Assembly (NCBI RefSeq): GCF_024756235.1
Contig: NZ_JANUGY010000013.1
Span: 62,001-126,000 of the forward strand
DNA length: 64,000 bases
Source of the DNA: Massilia kyonggiensis
GTDB lineage: Bacteria; Pseudomonadota; Gammaproteobacteria; Burkholderiales; Burkholderiaceae_D
Reading direction: 5' to 3'
Position numbers and translations under genes: made by a program. Of this stretch, positions 24,372 to 33,677 are shown one piece after another; position 1 is the first letter of the stretch; every line of letters begins with the position of its first letter. Below the pieces are notes generated by a model that saw nothing but the letters and a program-made list of their open reading frames with translations, had not been told where the DNA came from and did no database searches.

Positions 24372-25927
24372 CGCTGCGTCCTTTCGTCGAGGTTCCAAAG
24401 ATGCCCGCCCAGCACGGCGAGCACGCCGAGTCCCGCCCACGCGAGGCTCGAGACGAGCGTCGCATTGCCATGGAACCCGACGATGTCCGCCCACGCGCCG
24501 CGGCTCACGCTGACGCTCACGTAGAGTCCGAACAGGAACAGGGCGAGGAATGCACGCGGCGTGCCGCTCATGCGGCCCGCGAAGCTCGCGAACGCGGCCA
24601 GCGCGAACACGCCGCAGAAGAGGGCGCCGGCACGCAGGGGATCCGCCACGGCGAGGTGCAGCACGGCGAGGCCCGTGAACATCAGCCCGAGCACGAGGCT
24701 GGCCAGGAACTGGCGCCAGTAGCGGCGCGCCGATCCGCCCGGGACGGCCGCGCCCATGCCCGCCAGCGCGGCGTCGCCGTCGCGCGTGGACAGGTCGCTC
24801 ACGAGGATGCCCCAGTATGCGACGCAGGCGAGTGTGAACGGCGCCAGCGCCTGCACGCCGAGGACCAGGGCGGGCACCTGCACGGCCAGCAGCAGCGCGA
24901 TGGCGGACGGCGACGCGGCCAGGGTCAGGGCGACGTCGGCCAGCGCCTGGCCGGCGATGCCGGGCACGCGTGCCGCGAGGCCGAACAGCGGATCGGCGAG
25001 GCGGGCGAGGGGACGCAGCCAGCCGTCGACGACGGCCAGCGGCGAGCGCCGCGCGCGTGCCTTGCCGGGCTTGACGCGGTCCGGCGAAAAGCGGTGGAAC
25101 AGCGGCAGCGCGAGCAGCAGCGGAATGAAGGCCAGCAGCGCCGTCAGGCAGCGCGCGCCGGCGATGGAGGCCGTCCACACCCACGTGGGCAGCGTCAGCG
25201 CCGCCTTGCTTCGATCGAAATCGGCGATGCCGAGCATCAGGCTGTCGTTGATGTCGACGTGGGTGGCGAGGGCCGTGATGACGGCGCTCGTCCCCGTGAA
25301 GTCGAACGGGATGACGGCCGCGGCATGACCTTCCGTCACGGCAGGCAGCAGCGCCATCTGGCCGACCCACACGAAGAAGTACAGCAGGTCTCCCTTCTTG
25401 CCCATCAGCGGCGCCCAGGCGTCGAACAGGGTCGCGCAGCTGGCCGTGAACAGGATCATCGGACCCAGCACGAGCGCATAGGTCTGCAGGTAGACGAGGG
25501 GTTCGATGGGCCCGTCGCCGCGCACGGCGTGGCACAGCAGCACCGTGGCCATGAAGGCGCCGGTGAGCGCCGTCAGGTACAGCACGCCGCCACACCAGCG
25601 CGCGACGACGAACAGCGCGCCGCCGTTGCTGCTCGCGCCGATCACGGATCCGATGCCGCTGCGCAGGTCCTCCGCCACGCGTCCGCGCAGCAGATAAAAG
25701 CCGGCGAGCGCCAGCAGCAGGGTCGCCAGCGCCGCGCTGCCCAGCGCCATCGCGGAACTCGTGTACAGCACGCGCGCACCGCGCACCGAGATCAGGGTCT
25801 GGCCACCGGCCGGGTCGGAGATCATCATCCAGCTGAGCGCCACCACGGCGAGCAGGGTGACGAGCGTGGACAGCCGGCGCAGCCGCACGCGCGCTTCCAG
25901 CAGCGCCAGCGTGCAGACGGCGTTCAT
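24368..25927 (-). CDS. ABC transporter permease, ABC-2 type
   Basis: The 519-residue membrane protein has about twelve hydrophobic segments and no periplasmic binding or ATPase domain. A large loop lies after the first helix (GGQTLISVRGARVLY near 38-52), as in ABC-2 permeases. I chose the ATG at 25927, which overlaps the stop of the ATPase gene. The next gene begins inside its own stop. The trio ATPase-permease-DUF5694 is thus fully coupled. Export of a peptide, lipid or small molecule is likely, and the cargo is unknown. Confidence 0.82.
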   Translation of the reverse strand: MNAVCTLALLEARVRLRRLSTLVTLLAVVALSWMMISDPAGGQTLISVRGARVLYTSSAMALGSAALATLLLALAGFYLLRGRVAEDLRSGIGSVIGASSNGGALFVVARWCGGVLYLTALTGAFMATVLLCHAVRGDGPIEPLVYLQTYALVLGPMILFTASCATLFDAWAPLMGKKGDLLYFFVWVGQMALLPAVTEGHAAAVIPFDFTGTSAVITALATHVDINDSLMLGIADFDRSKAALTLPTWVWTASIAGARCLTALLAFIPLLLALPLFHRFSPDRVKPGKARARRSPLAVVDGWLRPLARLADPLFGLAARVPGIAGQALADVALTLAASPSAIALLLAVQVPALVLGVQALAPFTLACVAYWGILVSDLSTRDGDAALAGMGAAVPGGSARRYWRQFLASLVLGLMFTGLAVLHLAVADPLRAGALFCGVFALAAFASFAGRMSGTPRAFLALFLFGLYVSVSVSRGAWADIVGFHGNATLVSSLAWAGLGVLAVLGGHLWNLDERTQR

Positions 25928-26790
25928 GCGGCTTCCTTCACGGCATAGCGCTGCGCCATCAGCGCCTCTTCGAGGCTCGGCTCGCACGGCTGCGCGCCGG
26001 CGCAGGGCGGCGTCGGATGCGCGATGCGCAGGCTGACCCGCTCGCCCTGGCGCAGCGCCTGCAGCACGTGCGTCGTCGTCCGCAGGATTTCATATTCGTC
26101 GGCCGCCACGCTGGCCGACCACACCTGGCCGCGCGCGCGGCCGAGGATGGCGTCGGGCGTGTCGCACGCGACGAGGCGGCCGCTGCGCATGATCGCCAGC
26201 TGGCCCGCGATGCTCTCGACGTCGGACACGATGTGCGTGGAGATGATCACGAGCTTGTCGAAACCGAGATCGGCCAGCAGGTTGCGGAAGCGCAGGCGCT
26301 CTTCCGGATCGAGGCCGGCCGTCGGTTCGTCGACGACGAGGATGTCCGGATCGTTCAGCAGCGCCTGCGCGATGCCGAGGCGGCGCAGCATGCCGCCCGA
26401 GAACGTGCTGGCCATGCGGTGCGCCTGGTCGTGCAGGTTGACGAGTTCCAGCAGGCGCCGGATGCGCGCCGGGTCGCGCACGCCCTTCAGCGCGGCGAAG
26501 TAGCGCATGAATTCGAGCGCCGTCACGTTGCGGTAGACGCCGAAGTCCTGCGGCAGATAGCCCAGCCGGTTGCGGATCGCATCGGGCTGCGCGACGACGT
26601 CGGTGCCGTCGAACAGAATGCGGCCGCCACTCGGTTTCGTCAGCGTGGCGATCATCTGCATCAACGTGGTCTTGCCGGCGCCGTTGTGGCCGATCAGGCC
26701 GACGACGCCCGGTTCGAGGCGCAGCGAGACGTCGGCGACGGCCGTGACGTGCTTGCCGAAGGTCTTGGTGACGTTGTGCAGTTCCAGCAT
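25924..26790 (-). CDS. ABC transporter ATP-binding protein
   Basis: The 288-residue ATPase has Walker A GHNGAGKTT near residues 33-41, signature FSGGMLRRL, Walker B ILVVDEPTAGLD and the switch histidine in IISTHIVSD. GVYRNVTALEFMRYFAALKG places it in the exporter-type CcmA/NatA-like family. The C-terminal 70 residues form an extra domain containing CAGAQPC. It begins 47 bases after the acyltransferase gene on the same strand and pairs with the following permease. Confidence 0.9.
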   Translation of the reverse strand: MLELHNVTKTFGKHVTAVADVSLRLEPGVVGLIGHNGAGKTTLMQMIATLTKPSGGRILFDGTDVVAQPDAIRNRLGYLPQDFGVYRNVTALEFMRYFAALKGVRDPARIRRLLELVNLHDQAHRMASTFSGGMLRRLGIAQALLNDPDILVVDEPTAGLDPEERLRFRNLLADLGFDKLVIISTHIVSDVESIAGQLAIMRSGRLVACDTPDAILGRARGQVWSASVAADEYEILRTTTHVLQALRQGERVSLRIAHPTPPCAGAQPCEPSLEEALMAQRYAVKEAA

Positions 26791-26837
26791 GGCGGGCTTT
26801 CTACGGTGGCGATAATGCCACTGTAGACCTGCCCGGA

Positions 26838-27974
26838 TCAGCGTGCGCCCGCCGTGCGATGGAATGCGTTTTCGACGGTATGAGCGGTCGTCCAGCGCGC
26901 CCGCAGCCGCATGAACGGCGTCTCCACGCAGCGGTACAGCACCCAGCCGCCGGCGATGCCCGCTCCCATGACGGCGATGACCGTGACCGGTGCGCCCGCG
27001 TCGACGTGCAGCCGCTCCAGGTGCGGCCGCAGCGCCATGAACACGGGCTTGTGCACGAGGTAGACGGCGTACGACCACAGCGCGAGCTGCAAGGCGCCGG
27101 GGATGTCGAGGCGGTTCAGGATGCAGGCCGGGGACAGCGCGGCGCACGTCAGCAGCGCGAAGCCGATCGCCAGCAGCGAGAAGCCGAACGTCGACGTGAC
27201 GGACGTCGCCGGCCAGTCGAGGTGGATGCACGTCAGGATGCCGACGCTCAGCGCGAGGCCCGCCGCGCACAGCGCGTTCGCGTGGCGCAGCAGGCGACTA
27301 AAAGCGTGCGGATGGAAGTTGCGCAGCAGGGCGATGGCGACGCCGGGCAGCAGTTCGTCGGCACGGCAAAAGCTCGAATAATAGACCTCGGCCGAGAAGG
27401 CGTCGTGCCCGTTGAGCGCGTACGCCGCGGCGCGCGTGGCCATGCCCGCGACGATGCCGCCCGCCAGCAGGCCCCAGGCCAGCCGCACGGGAAAGCCGAT
27501 GCGCGCGAGGGCCAGCACGACGAGGGGCAGCAGCAAATAAAACTGCTCCTCGATGCACAGCGACCAGGAATGCGTGAACGTCTGGCCGTAGGCGAGGCCG
27601 AAGTTCTGCGTGAACGTCAGGAAGCGCCACGGGTCCGCCATGCTGGAACCGCCGAGCGGCGGGCCGGGGAACAGCCAGTACACGGCCAATACGACGTAGT
27701 AATTGGGCAGCGTCCTCAGGAGGCGCCTCACGAAGAAGGTCTTCAGCGACAGGGATTCTCCCCGTGCGGCGGGCGCCAGCAGCTGGTTGCCGATCAGGTA
27801 CCCGCTCAGCACGAAGAACAGGTCGACGCCGGCCCAGCCGACCTGGCCGACGACGCCGAACGTGGGCGCGCGGCTGACGAAGCCCATGTAGTGGCTCATC
27901 AGGACGAGCAGGATGGCGGCGGCGCGCAGCAGGTCGAGGCCGCGCAGGCGTGAAGTGAAAGCGGATTGGATCAT
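26838..27974 (-). CDS. Acyltransferase family 3 membrane protein
   Basis: The 378-residue protein has about ten membrane helices and the acyltransferase-3 features: LRGLDLLRA near residues 10-18, FFVLSGYLIG near 53-62, and SLCIEEQFYLL (the SxxxExxFY block). RCVETPF lies near the C-terminus. Such enzymes add acetyl or other acyl groups to sugars, peptidoglycan or secreted products. The start overlaps the LytTR regulator stop (ATGA), so acylation is co-expressed with the two-component genes. The target is unknown. Confidence 0.88.
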   Translation of the reverse strand: MIQSAFTSRLRGLDLLRAAAILLVLMSHYMGFVSRAPTFGVVGQVGWAGVDLFFVLSGYLIGNQLLAPAARGESLSLKTFFVRRLLRTLPNYYVVLAVYWLFPGPPLGGSSMADPWRFLTFTQNFGLAYGQTFTHSWSLCIEEQFYLLLPLVVLALARIGFPVRLAWGLLAGGIVAGMATRAAAYALNGHDAFSAEVYYSSFCRADELLPGVAIALLRNFHPHAFSRLLRHANALCAAGLALSVGILTCIHLDWPATSVTSTFGFSLLAIGFALLTCAALSPACILNRLDIPGALQLALWSYAVYLVHKPVFMALRPHLERLHVDAGAPVTVIAVMGAGIAGGWVLYRCVETPFMRLRARWTTAHTVENAFHRTAGAR

Positions 27975-28699
27975 GAATGCGTATGAAGGGTCAGCGCCTG
28001 CGTCAGGGCAGGCATGTAGGTGCGGCTCGCGCGCAGCAGCGTGCCGTCGCGCAGGCGCAGCATCGCGTCGCGGTTCGTCAGCGCGCGCAGTTCGGCGACG
28101 ACGTCCAGGCGCACGATGCTCGATCGGTGCACGCGCTGGAACTGCGCCGGGTCGAGGCGCCGGGCCAGCGCCTGCAGCGGTTCGCGCACGAGGTACGTCT
28201 TGCCGCCCGCGTAAAGCGTGGCGTAGTCGCCGTCGGCCTCGATGCGTTCGACGTCGGCCGCGTCGACGAGCACCGTGCGGGTGCCCATGCGCACCGTGAA
28301 GTTGCGCGTCCACGCCGGCGGCGCGGGGGGACGCAGGTGCGCGAAGGCCGTGCGGGCGCGGTCCAGCGCGTCGTCCAGGCGGTCGTCGTCCACGGGTTTC
28401 AGCAGGTAGTCGAGGGCGGCGAGGTCGAAGGCGCGCACGGCGAAGCTGTCGTGGGCCGTGAGCAGGATCGCCAGCGGGCGCTCGGGACGGGGCAGGGACG
28501 CCAGCATGTCGAGGCCGTTCTTGCCGGGCATCTCGACGTCGACGAACACGAGGTCGGGCCGGATGGCCGCGAGGCCCGCGGCCGCCGTATCGCCGTCGCC
28601 ATATTCCGCCACCAGTTCCAGGTCGGCGTGGCGCGCCAGTCGCGCCTTCACGGCGAGCCGGGCCAGCGGTTCGTCGTCGACGATCGCCACGCGCATCAT
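27971..28699 (-). CDS. LytTR-type response regulator
   Basis: The 242-residue regulator has an N-terminal receiver domain with acidic residues D8/D9, phospho-acceptor D54, T81 and K101. The C-terminal LytTR DNA-binding domain covers residues 130-235 (RIEADGDYATLY, then FQRVHRSSIVRL). LytTR regulators often control quorum, bacteriocin or envelope genes. ATG at 28699 overlaps the kinase stop codon, and its own stop overlaps the acyltransferase start. The pair with the preceding kinase is clear. Confidence 0.93.
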   Translation of the reverse strand: MMRVAIVDDEPLARLAVKARLARHADLELVAEYGDGDTAAAGLAAIRPDLVFVDVEMPGKNGLDMLASLPRPERPLAILLTAHDSFAVRAFDLAALDYLLKPVDDDRLDDALDRARTAFAHLRPPAPPAWTRNFTVRMGTRTVLVDAADVERIEADGDYATLYAGGKTYLVREPLQALARRLDPAQFQRVHRSSIVRLDVVAELRALTNRDAMLRLRDGTLLRASRTYMPALTQALTLHTHS

Positions 28700-29751
28700 G
28701 CAGCCACCCGCAGCGGCAGCGTCAGCGACACGTGGAAGCGGCCGTCGTCGCGCCAGCCGGCATCGACCCGCTGGGCGTCGCCGTACAAATGACGCAGGCG
28801 GTTCGCGACGTTGGCGAGGCCGATGCCGTCGCCGTCCGTCGCCGGCTGTGCGCCGTCGTTGCGCACGTCCACGCACAGGCGGTCGTCCGCGCGGTCGACG
28901 CGGATGTCGATACGGCCGGGCGCGGCCAGCGGCGCGATGCCGTGGCGGACCGCGTTCTCGACGAGCGGCTGCAGCATCAGGTAGGGCACGGCGGCGTCGA
29001 GCAGGTCGGGCCCCGCGTGCATCGCCAGCTGCAGGCGCTCGCCGAGGCGCGCCTTCTCGATGTCGAGATAGGCTTCCGTCAACGCCAGTTCCTCGGCCAG
29101 CGTGTGCTCGTGGCGGCCGTCGTGCGCGAGCGTCGCGCGGAGAAAATCGGACACGCGGGCGAGCATGCGGTTGGCGTCGCGGTTGGCGCCGGCCGCGACG
29201 AGGGCCGACACCGCGTTCAGCGTATTGAACAGGAAGTGCGGATTGACCTGCAGGCGCAATGCACGCAGTTCCGCGTCGCGTGCGTCCGCGAGCGCCTGCG
29301 CGAGGCGCAGCCGGGTGCGTTGCAGCGACAGGTAGTAGACGGCGACGGCGTGCATCGCGCAGAACGAGATGAGCGCGAGCCAGCAGCTGTCCAGTCCCCG
29401 CAGGAGGTCGTCCCAGTGGTAGCCCGTCTCCAGCCCGAGCGCGATGGCCAGCCATTGGCCCAGCAGCGAGTTCACGACCGACATCGCATACGAGGCGGCG
29501 AGCAGGATGAGCGTCATCGTCCACCACGCGCGGCCCTGGCGCCACAGCACGCGCTGCAGCAGGACCAGCGGCACGGTCCAGGCGGCGCACGCGACGAAGT
29601 ACAGCGTGCGGAACGCGACCGCGTAGCCGTGGCCGAGCGCGGGCAGGCCGAGGATGACCATGCAGACGAACACCGGCAGGGCGGCGAGGACGGGGACGAG
29701 GAGCGGCGTGTCTTCTTTCACGGCGGCGTGGCGTGTTGTCGGATCGGCCAT
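28696..29751 (-). CDS. LytS/YehU-type sensor histidine kinase
   Basis: The 351-residue kinase has four membrane segments in residues 20-140. A cytoplasmic His_kinase domain follows, with phospho-acceptor H172 in NPHFLFNTLN, then LQPLVENAVRHGI as the N box and GIGLANVANRL as the G box. No extracellular sensor domain is present, so it probably senses within the membrane. It is coupled to the LytTR regulator by an overlapping start. The NTF2-like gene ends 11 bases upstream. Confidence 0.92.
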   Translation of the reverse strand: MADPTTRHAAVKEDTPLLVPVLAALPVFVCMVILGLPALGHGYAVAFRTLYFVACAAWTVPLVLLQRVLWRQGRAWWTMTLILLAASYAMSVVNSLLGQWLAIALGLETGYHWDDLLRGLDSCWLALISFCAMHAVAVYYLSLQRTRLRLAQALADARDAELRALRLQVNPHFLFNTLNAVSALVAAGANRDANRMLARVSDFLRATLAHDGRHEHTLAEELALTEAYLDIEKARLGERLQLAMHAGPDLLDAAVPYLMLQPLVENAVRHGIAPLAAPGRIDIRVDRADDRLCVDVRNDGAQPATDGDGIGLANVANRLRHLYGDAQRVDAGWRDDGRFHVSLTLPLRVAA

Positions 29752-29762
29752 TCTAGCCTGGG

Positions 29763-30233
29763 TCACTGGTGGACGGAATACAGCATCGCGACAATTTTCC
29801 AACCGTCGTCCGTGCGCACGAGCTGCCACGTTTCGCTGCCGCGGTTCGTGACCTTGCCGTCGGCGAGGAAATCGAAATCGAACCATACCGACGCGACGGT
29901 GCCGTTCGTGCGGACGCGTACATCGTAGAAGCGCTCCTCGATCGGCCTGGCGCTGTGCGAGACGAATTCGGCGAATGCCTGCCATGTCGACGGCTGCAGG
30001 CGCTGCGCGGCCGGATTGCGCGCCTTTGCCGCCGCATACGTCGGTTCGTCCAGCACGGACCACCAGCTGCCGCCTTCCTGCACGAACAGCGACCCGAGCG
30101 TCTTGCCGTCGTGGGCCACGATGGCGGTCTGGAATTGCTGCACGAGCTGGCGGATTTCGGCGTCCTCGGTATTGGCAGCGTGTGCCGGAACGGCGAGGCA
30201 GAAAGCGAGAAGGAGAGTAAACAAGGCACGCAT
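29763..30233 (-). CDS. Secreted NTF2-like (SnoaL/DUF4440-type) protein
   Basis: The 156-residue protein has a signal peptide (about 1-19, AHA cleavage). A cone-shaped NTF2-like fold follows: IRQLVQQFQTAIVAHDGKTL, then WFDFDFLADGKV and TWQLVRTDDGWKIVAM at the end. These domains bind small ligands or act as accessory proteins. The gene heads the minus-strand run that leads into the LytS kinase after 11 bases, so it may be part of the same transcript. Function is unknown. Confidence 0.8.
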   Translation of the reverse strand: MRALFTLLLAFCLAVPAHAANTEDAEIRQLVQQFQTAIVAHDGKTLGSLFVQEGGSWWSVLDEPTYAAAKARNPAAQRLQPSTWQAFAEFVSHSARPIEERFYDVRVRTNGTVASVWFDFDFLADGKVTNRGSETWQLVRTDDGWKIVAMLYSVHQ

Positions 30234-30335
30234 GGCGGCTCCCGATATGGAAAGTCACCACGATAGGCGCGTCCGCGCGCGCGGGCCAGCCTGCTGCGAC
30301 GTGCCGTGCACGCCGTGCGGCGAACCGGTGGCGGC

Positions 30336-31709
30336 TCAGCGCAGCAGCCCGGCCAGCGCCGCGCAGACGGCCTGCGCGCGCTCGGGCGGCACGTTGGTCA
30401 CGCCCAGCAGCAGGCCGCCGGGCGCATCGTCCTTGCGCGCGCGCCACCACGACAGGGCGGACGGTGCGAGGCCCGCGGCGCGCGCCCGTGCGGCCAGCGC
30501 GGCATCGTCGACGCCGTCCGCCAGCGGCAGCAGCACGGACAAGCCGGCCTCCGCATGCGCCAGGCCGAGATCGCGCAGGCTGGCGCATAGCGCGGCGCGG
30601 CGTTCGGCGTACACGCGCTTCATGTGGCGCAGGTGGCGCAGGTAGTGGCCGTCGCGCAGGAATTCCTCGATGGCGAACTGGATCGCGGGCGCGGGCGCGG
30701 CCGCGGCGACATCGGCCACCTCCGCGACGGCTGGCGCCAGCGCGGGCGGCACGACGACGAAGGCGACGCGCAGCGCCGGGGCGATAGTCTTGCTGAAGGT
30801 CCCGATGTGCAGCACGCGGCCCGCATGGTCGCGCGCCGCCAGCGCCGGCGTCGCGCGGGCTTGCAGCTGCAGCTCGCCCAGGTAGTCGTCCTCGACGATC
30901 CAGGCGCCGCGCGCCGCGGCCCAGTCGAGCAGCGCGTGCCGGCGCGCCAGCGACAACGTCATGCCCAGCGGCGCCTGCTGCCCCGGCGTGACGACCGCCA
31001 GCGCCGCGTCGGGCGCGCACGAGATGCCCGCGGCCACATCGAGCCCCTCCGCATCGACGGGCACCGGAAACGGCGTCACGCCGTATTGCGCGAGCACTGC
31101 ACGCGCCGATGCATAGCCGGGATCCTCGACCCACGCCGTGCGTCCGTCCAGCCGCAGCGCGCTCAACGCGAGGCCGAGCGCGGCGGCATGGCCGTTCGCG
31201 ACGAACACCTGGGACGGGTGACACGCGATGCCGCGCGCGATGCCGAGGTAGGCCGCGATGGCGGCGCGCAGCACCGGTTCGCCGCGCGGATCCGGATACC
31301 CCAATGGCTGCGCGGCCGCCGCGCGCGCGGCGCGGCCCATGATGCGCGACCATGTCTTGAACGGGAACACGTCCTGGCCCGGCACGCCGACCTGGAACGG
31401 GACCGGGGCGGCAAGGCGCGGCGGCGGCGTGGCCGGGCGTTCCGGCGCGGTGCCCGCACGTACTGCCTGCCGCGCCACGCGCGTGCCGGCCGCGCCGGCG
31501 GTGACGATGAGCTGCTGGTCGCGCAGGCTGTCGTAGGCGGCGCGCACCGTGCCGCGCGCGACGCCCAGTTGCACGGCCAGGTCGTGCCAGGACGGCAGCC
31601 GGGCGCCGGGCGACAGGCGGCCGTCATGGATGGCGGCGCCGATCGCGGCGGCGATCTGGCCGGCGACGGGCGTGCGCGCGGCGCGGTCGATGTTTATCGC
31701 AAGGTCCAT
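30336..31709 (-). CDS. MocR/PdxR family transcriptional regulator
   Basis: The 457-residue protein fuses an N-terminal GntR winged helix (about 10-75, GARLPSWHDLAVQLGVARGTVRAAY region) to an aminotransferase fold. The PLP site appears as WIVEDDYLGEL and HIGTFSKTIAP, where the lysine of FSKT should bind PLP. MocR regulators use PLP or an amino acid as effector and usually control a divergent gene. Here that is the double-redoxin gene, whose start is 100 bases away. Confidence 0.92.
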   Translation of the reverse strand: MDLAINIDRAARTPVAGQIAAAIGAAIHDGRLSPGARLPSWHDLAVQLGVARGTVRAAYDSLRDQQLIVTAGAAGTRVARQAVRAGTAPERPATPPPRLAAPVPFQVGVPGQDVFPFKTWSRIMGRAARAAAAQPLGYPDPRGEPVLRAAIAAYLGIARGIACHPSQVFVANGHAAALGLALSALRLDGRTAWVEDPGYASARAVLAQYGVTPFPVPVDAEGLDVAAGISCAPDAALAVVTPGQQAPLGMTLSLARRHALLDWAAARGAWIVEDDYLGELQLQARATPALAARDHAGRVLHIGTFSKTIAPALRVAFVVVPPALAPAVAEVADVAAAAPAPAIQFAIEEFLRDGHYLRHLRHMKRVYAERRAALCASLRDLGLAHAEAGLSVLLPLADGVDDAALAARARAAGLAPSALSWWRARKDDAPGGLLLGVTNVPPERAQAVCAALAGLLR

Positions 31710-31809
31710 GCGGCAAATGGTACAGGCTTTTAAGCAATTCTTGCGTCTTTTGCCTGATCCAAGTGCTGACTACGATGAAAGGCTCATTCACCGTCACCTG
31801 AAGGCTCCC

Positions 31810-32763
31810 ATGACTCTCATCCACTTCATCACCGCCCTGGCCACCGCGCTGTTCGCCTGCGCGACCTGCGGGGCCGCGGACGACGGCGCCACCCGCGCCG
31901 CGCAAGCCGGCCAGACGCTGATCGGCCAGCCGGCACCTGCCGTCGTCCTGCGCACGCTCGACGGCGGCACCATCGACCTCGCCACCCGCTACAGGCGGAA
32001 GCCCGTCTACCCGAAGTTCTGGGCCACGTGGTGCGCGCCGTGCCTGCAGCAGATGCCGGGCTTCGAACGCATCCACCGGCAGTACGGCAACCGCATCGAC
32101 GTCATAGGCGTCAATGCGGGCTTCAACGACACCGAAGCCGACGTGCGCGCCTACCGCACGCGCCACGGCCTCACGATGCCGATCGCGCTCGACGACGGCA
32201 GCCTGGGGCGCCGATTGAATCTGCGCGTGACGCCGCAGCACGTGGTGATCGGCGCCGATGGCCGCATCGCGTACGTGGGCCATCTGGACGATGCGGCATT
32301 GCATGCAGCACTCGACAGGGTGGCGGCGGCGCCGCGCGTGTTCCGCGTCGGCGACAAGGTGGCGGGCCTCGACCTGCCGTCCGGCGCGGCCGGCAAGCCG
32401 CGCGCGCTCGTGTTCTTTTCGCCGTGGTGCGAGACCTATCTGCGCGAGACCCGCCCCGCCACCGCACAGGCCTGCCGCCGCGTGCGCGAGGATGCCACGC
32501 GTCTCATGAAGCAGGGCGGCGTGGACTGGCTGGCCGTCGCCGCGCCGCTGTGGACGTCGGACGCCGAACTGGCCGCCTACGCGAAGGCGCATCCCGGCAC
32601 GCCGCCGCTCGCGCTCGACCGCGACGGCGCCGCGTTCGCCGCCTTCGGCATCCGCGCGATCCCGAGCGTCGTGCTGCTCGATGCGGACGGCCGCGTGGCG
32701 CGCGTGCTGGGGCCGGAAGAACGCGGGCTCGACACCGTGCTGCGTGCGGTGAGGGGGCGATGA
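31810..32763 (+). CDS. Periplasmic tandem thioredoxin-fold protein
   Basis: The 317-residue protein has a signal peptide (about 1-22) and two TlpA-like domains. The first (residues 36-172) has an active-site CAPC at 75-78 (WATWCAPC). The second (residues 177-314) has PWCETY at the equivalent place, with only one cysteine (C207). The second domain has therefore lost dithiol chemistry and may bind a partner. I chose the ATG at 31810, where the signal peptide starts. The upstream open frame lies over the MocR promoter region. It overlaps the EamA gene (ATGATGA). Confidence 0.85.
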   Translation: MTLIHFITALATALFACATCGAADDGATRAAQAGQTLIGQPAPAVVLRTLDGGTIDLATRYRRKPVYPKFWATWCAPCLQQMPGFERIHRQYGNRIDVIGVNAGFNDTEADVRAYRTRHGLTMPIALDDGSLGRRLNLRVTPQHVVIGADGRIAYVGHLDDAALHAALDRVAAAPRVFRVGDKVAGLDLPSGAAGKPRALVFFSPWCETYLRETRPATAQACRRVREDATRLMKQGGVDWLAVAAPLWTSDAELAAYAKAHPGTPPLALDRDGAAFAAFGIRAIPSVVLLDADGRVARVLGPEERGLDTVLRAVRGR

Positions 32764-33677
32764 TGAAGAAGAGCGATCTCGCGTGCCTGACGGCGCTCGC
32801 CGCGCTGTGGGGCGCCTCCTATTTGTTCATGCGGGTCTGCGCCGGCGAATTCGGCGCGATGACGCTGGCCGGCGCCCGTGCCGCCATCGCCGCCGCGTTG
32901 CTGCTGCCGCTGCTCGCCGGCGACTGGAGCGCGCTGCGCCGGCACTGGAAACCGGTGCTGCTCGTGGGCCTGACGAATTCCGCGCTGCCGTTCGTGCTGT
33001 TCGCGCTGGCGGCGCTGGGCATCAACGCGAGCCTGTCCGCCATCTTCAACGCGGCCACGCCGCTGTACGCGGCCGTCATCGGACGCGTGTGGCTGGGCGA
33101 GCCGATCGGACGCACACGCGCCGCCGGGCTGGCGCTCGGCTTTTGCGGCGTGGTCTGGCTTGCGGCGGATGGCGCCGGCTTCAAGCCTGGCGCGACGGGA
33201 TGGGCGGTGCTGGCGTGCGTGGCGGCCACGATGCTGTACGCGTTTTCCGCCCATTTCAGCAAGCGTTGTCTCGCCTCCGTGCCGCCGCTGGCCGTCGCCG
33301 CCGGCAGCCAGCTGGCCGCCGCGCTCATGCTGGCACCGGCCGCAACGGCGCTGCATCCGGCGACCTTGCCGTCGGCCCGTGCGTGGGGCGCGCTGCTGTG
33401 CCTCGGCGCGCTGTGCACGGCGCTCGCGTACGTGCTGTTCTTCCGGCTGATCGCCCGCGTGGGCGCGGCGAAGACGATGGCCGTGCCGTTCCTCGTACCC
33501 GCGTTCGGCGTGCTGTGGGGCGTGCTGTTCCTGGACGAGACGTTTACGACCGCGATGGCGGCCGGCAGCGCCCTCATTGTGCTGGGGACGGCGCTGGCGA
33601 CTGGCCTGATCAATCCTGCGCGGCCGCCAGCAGTGCATCCGCTTCCGCGGCCCGGCGCGCGGCCGGACGCGAACTGA
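32760..33677 (+). CDS. EamA/DMT family transporter
   Basis: The 305-residue inner-membrane protein has ten helices arranged as two EamA repeats (about 8-140 and 148-285). Repeat signatures are LWGASYLFMRV near the start and VPAFGVLWGVLFLDE in the second half. DMT transporters export metabolites or amino acids. The start ATG at 32760 overlaps the redoxin stop. The C-terminal tail is Pro/Arg-rich and overlaps the convergent GST gene by 68 bases. Divergent MocR control is likely for the redoxin-EamA pair. Confidence 0.9.
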   Translation: MMKKSDLACLTALAALWGASYLFMRVCAGEFGAMTLAGARAAIAAALLLPLLAGDWSALRRHWKPVLLVGLTNSALPFVLFALAALGINASLSAIFNAATPLYAAVIGRVWLGEPIGRTRAAGLALGFCGVVWLAADGAGFKPGATGWAVLACVAATMLYAFSAHFSKRCLASVPPLAVAAGSQLAAALMLAPAATALHPATLPSARAWGALLCLGALCTALAYVLFFRLIARVGAAKTMAVPFLVPAFGVLWGVLFLDETFTTAMAAGSALIVLGTALATGLINPARPPAVHPLPRPGARPDAN

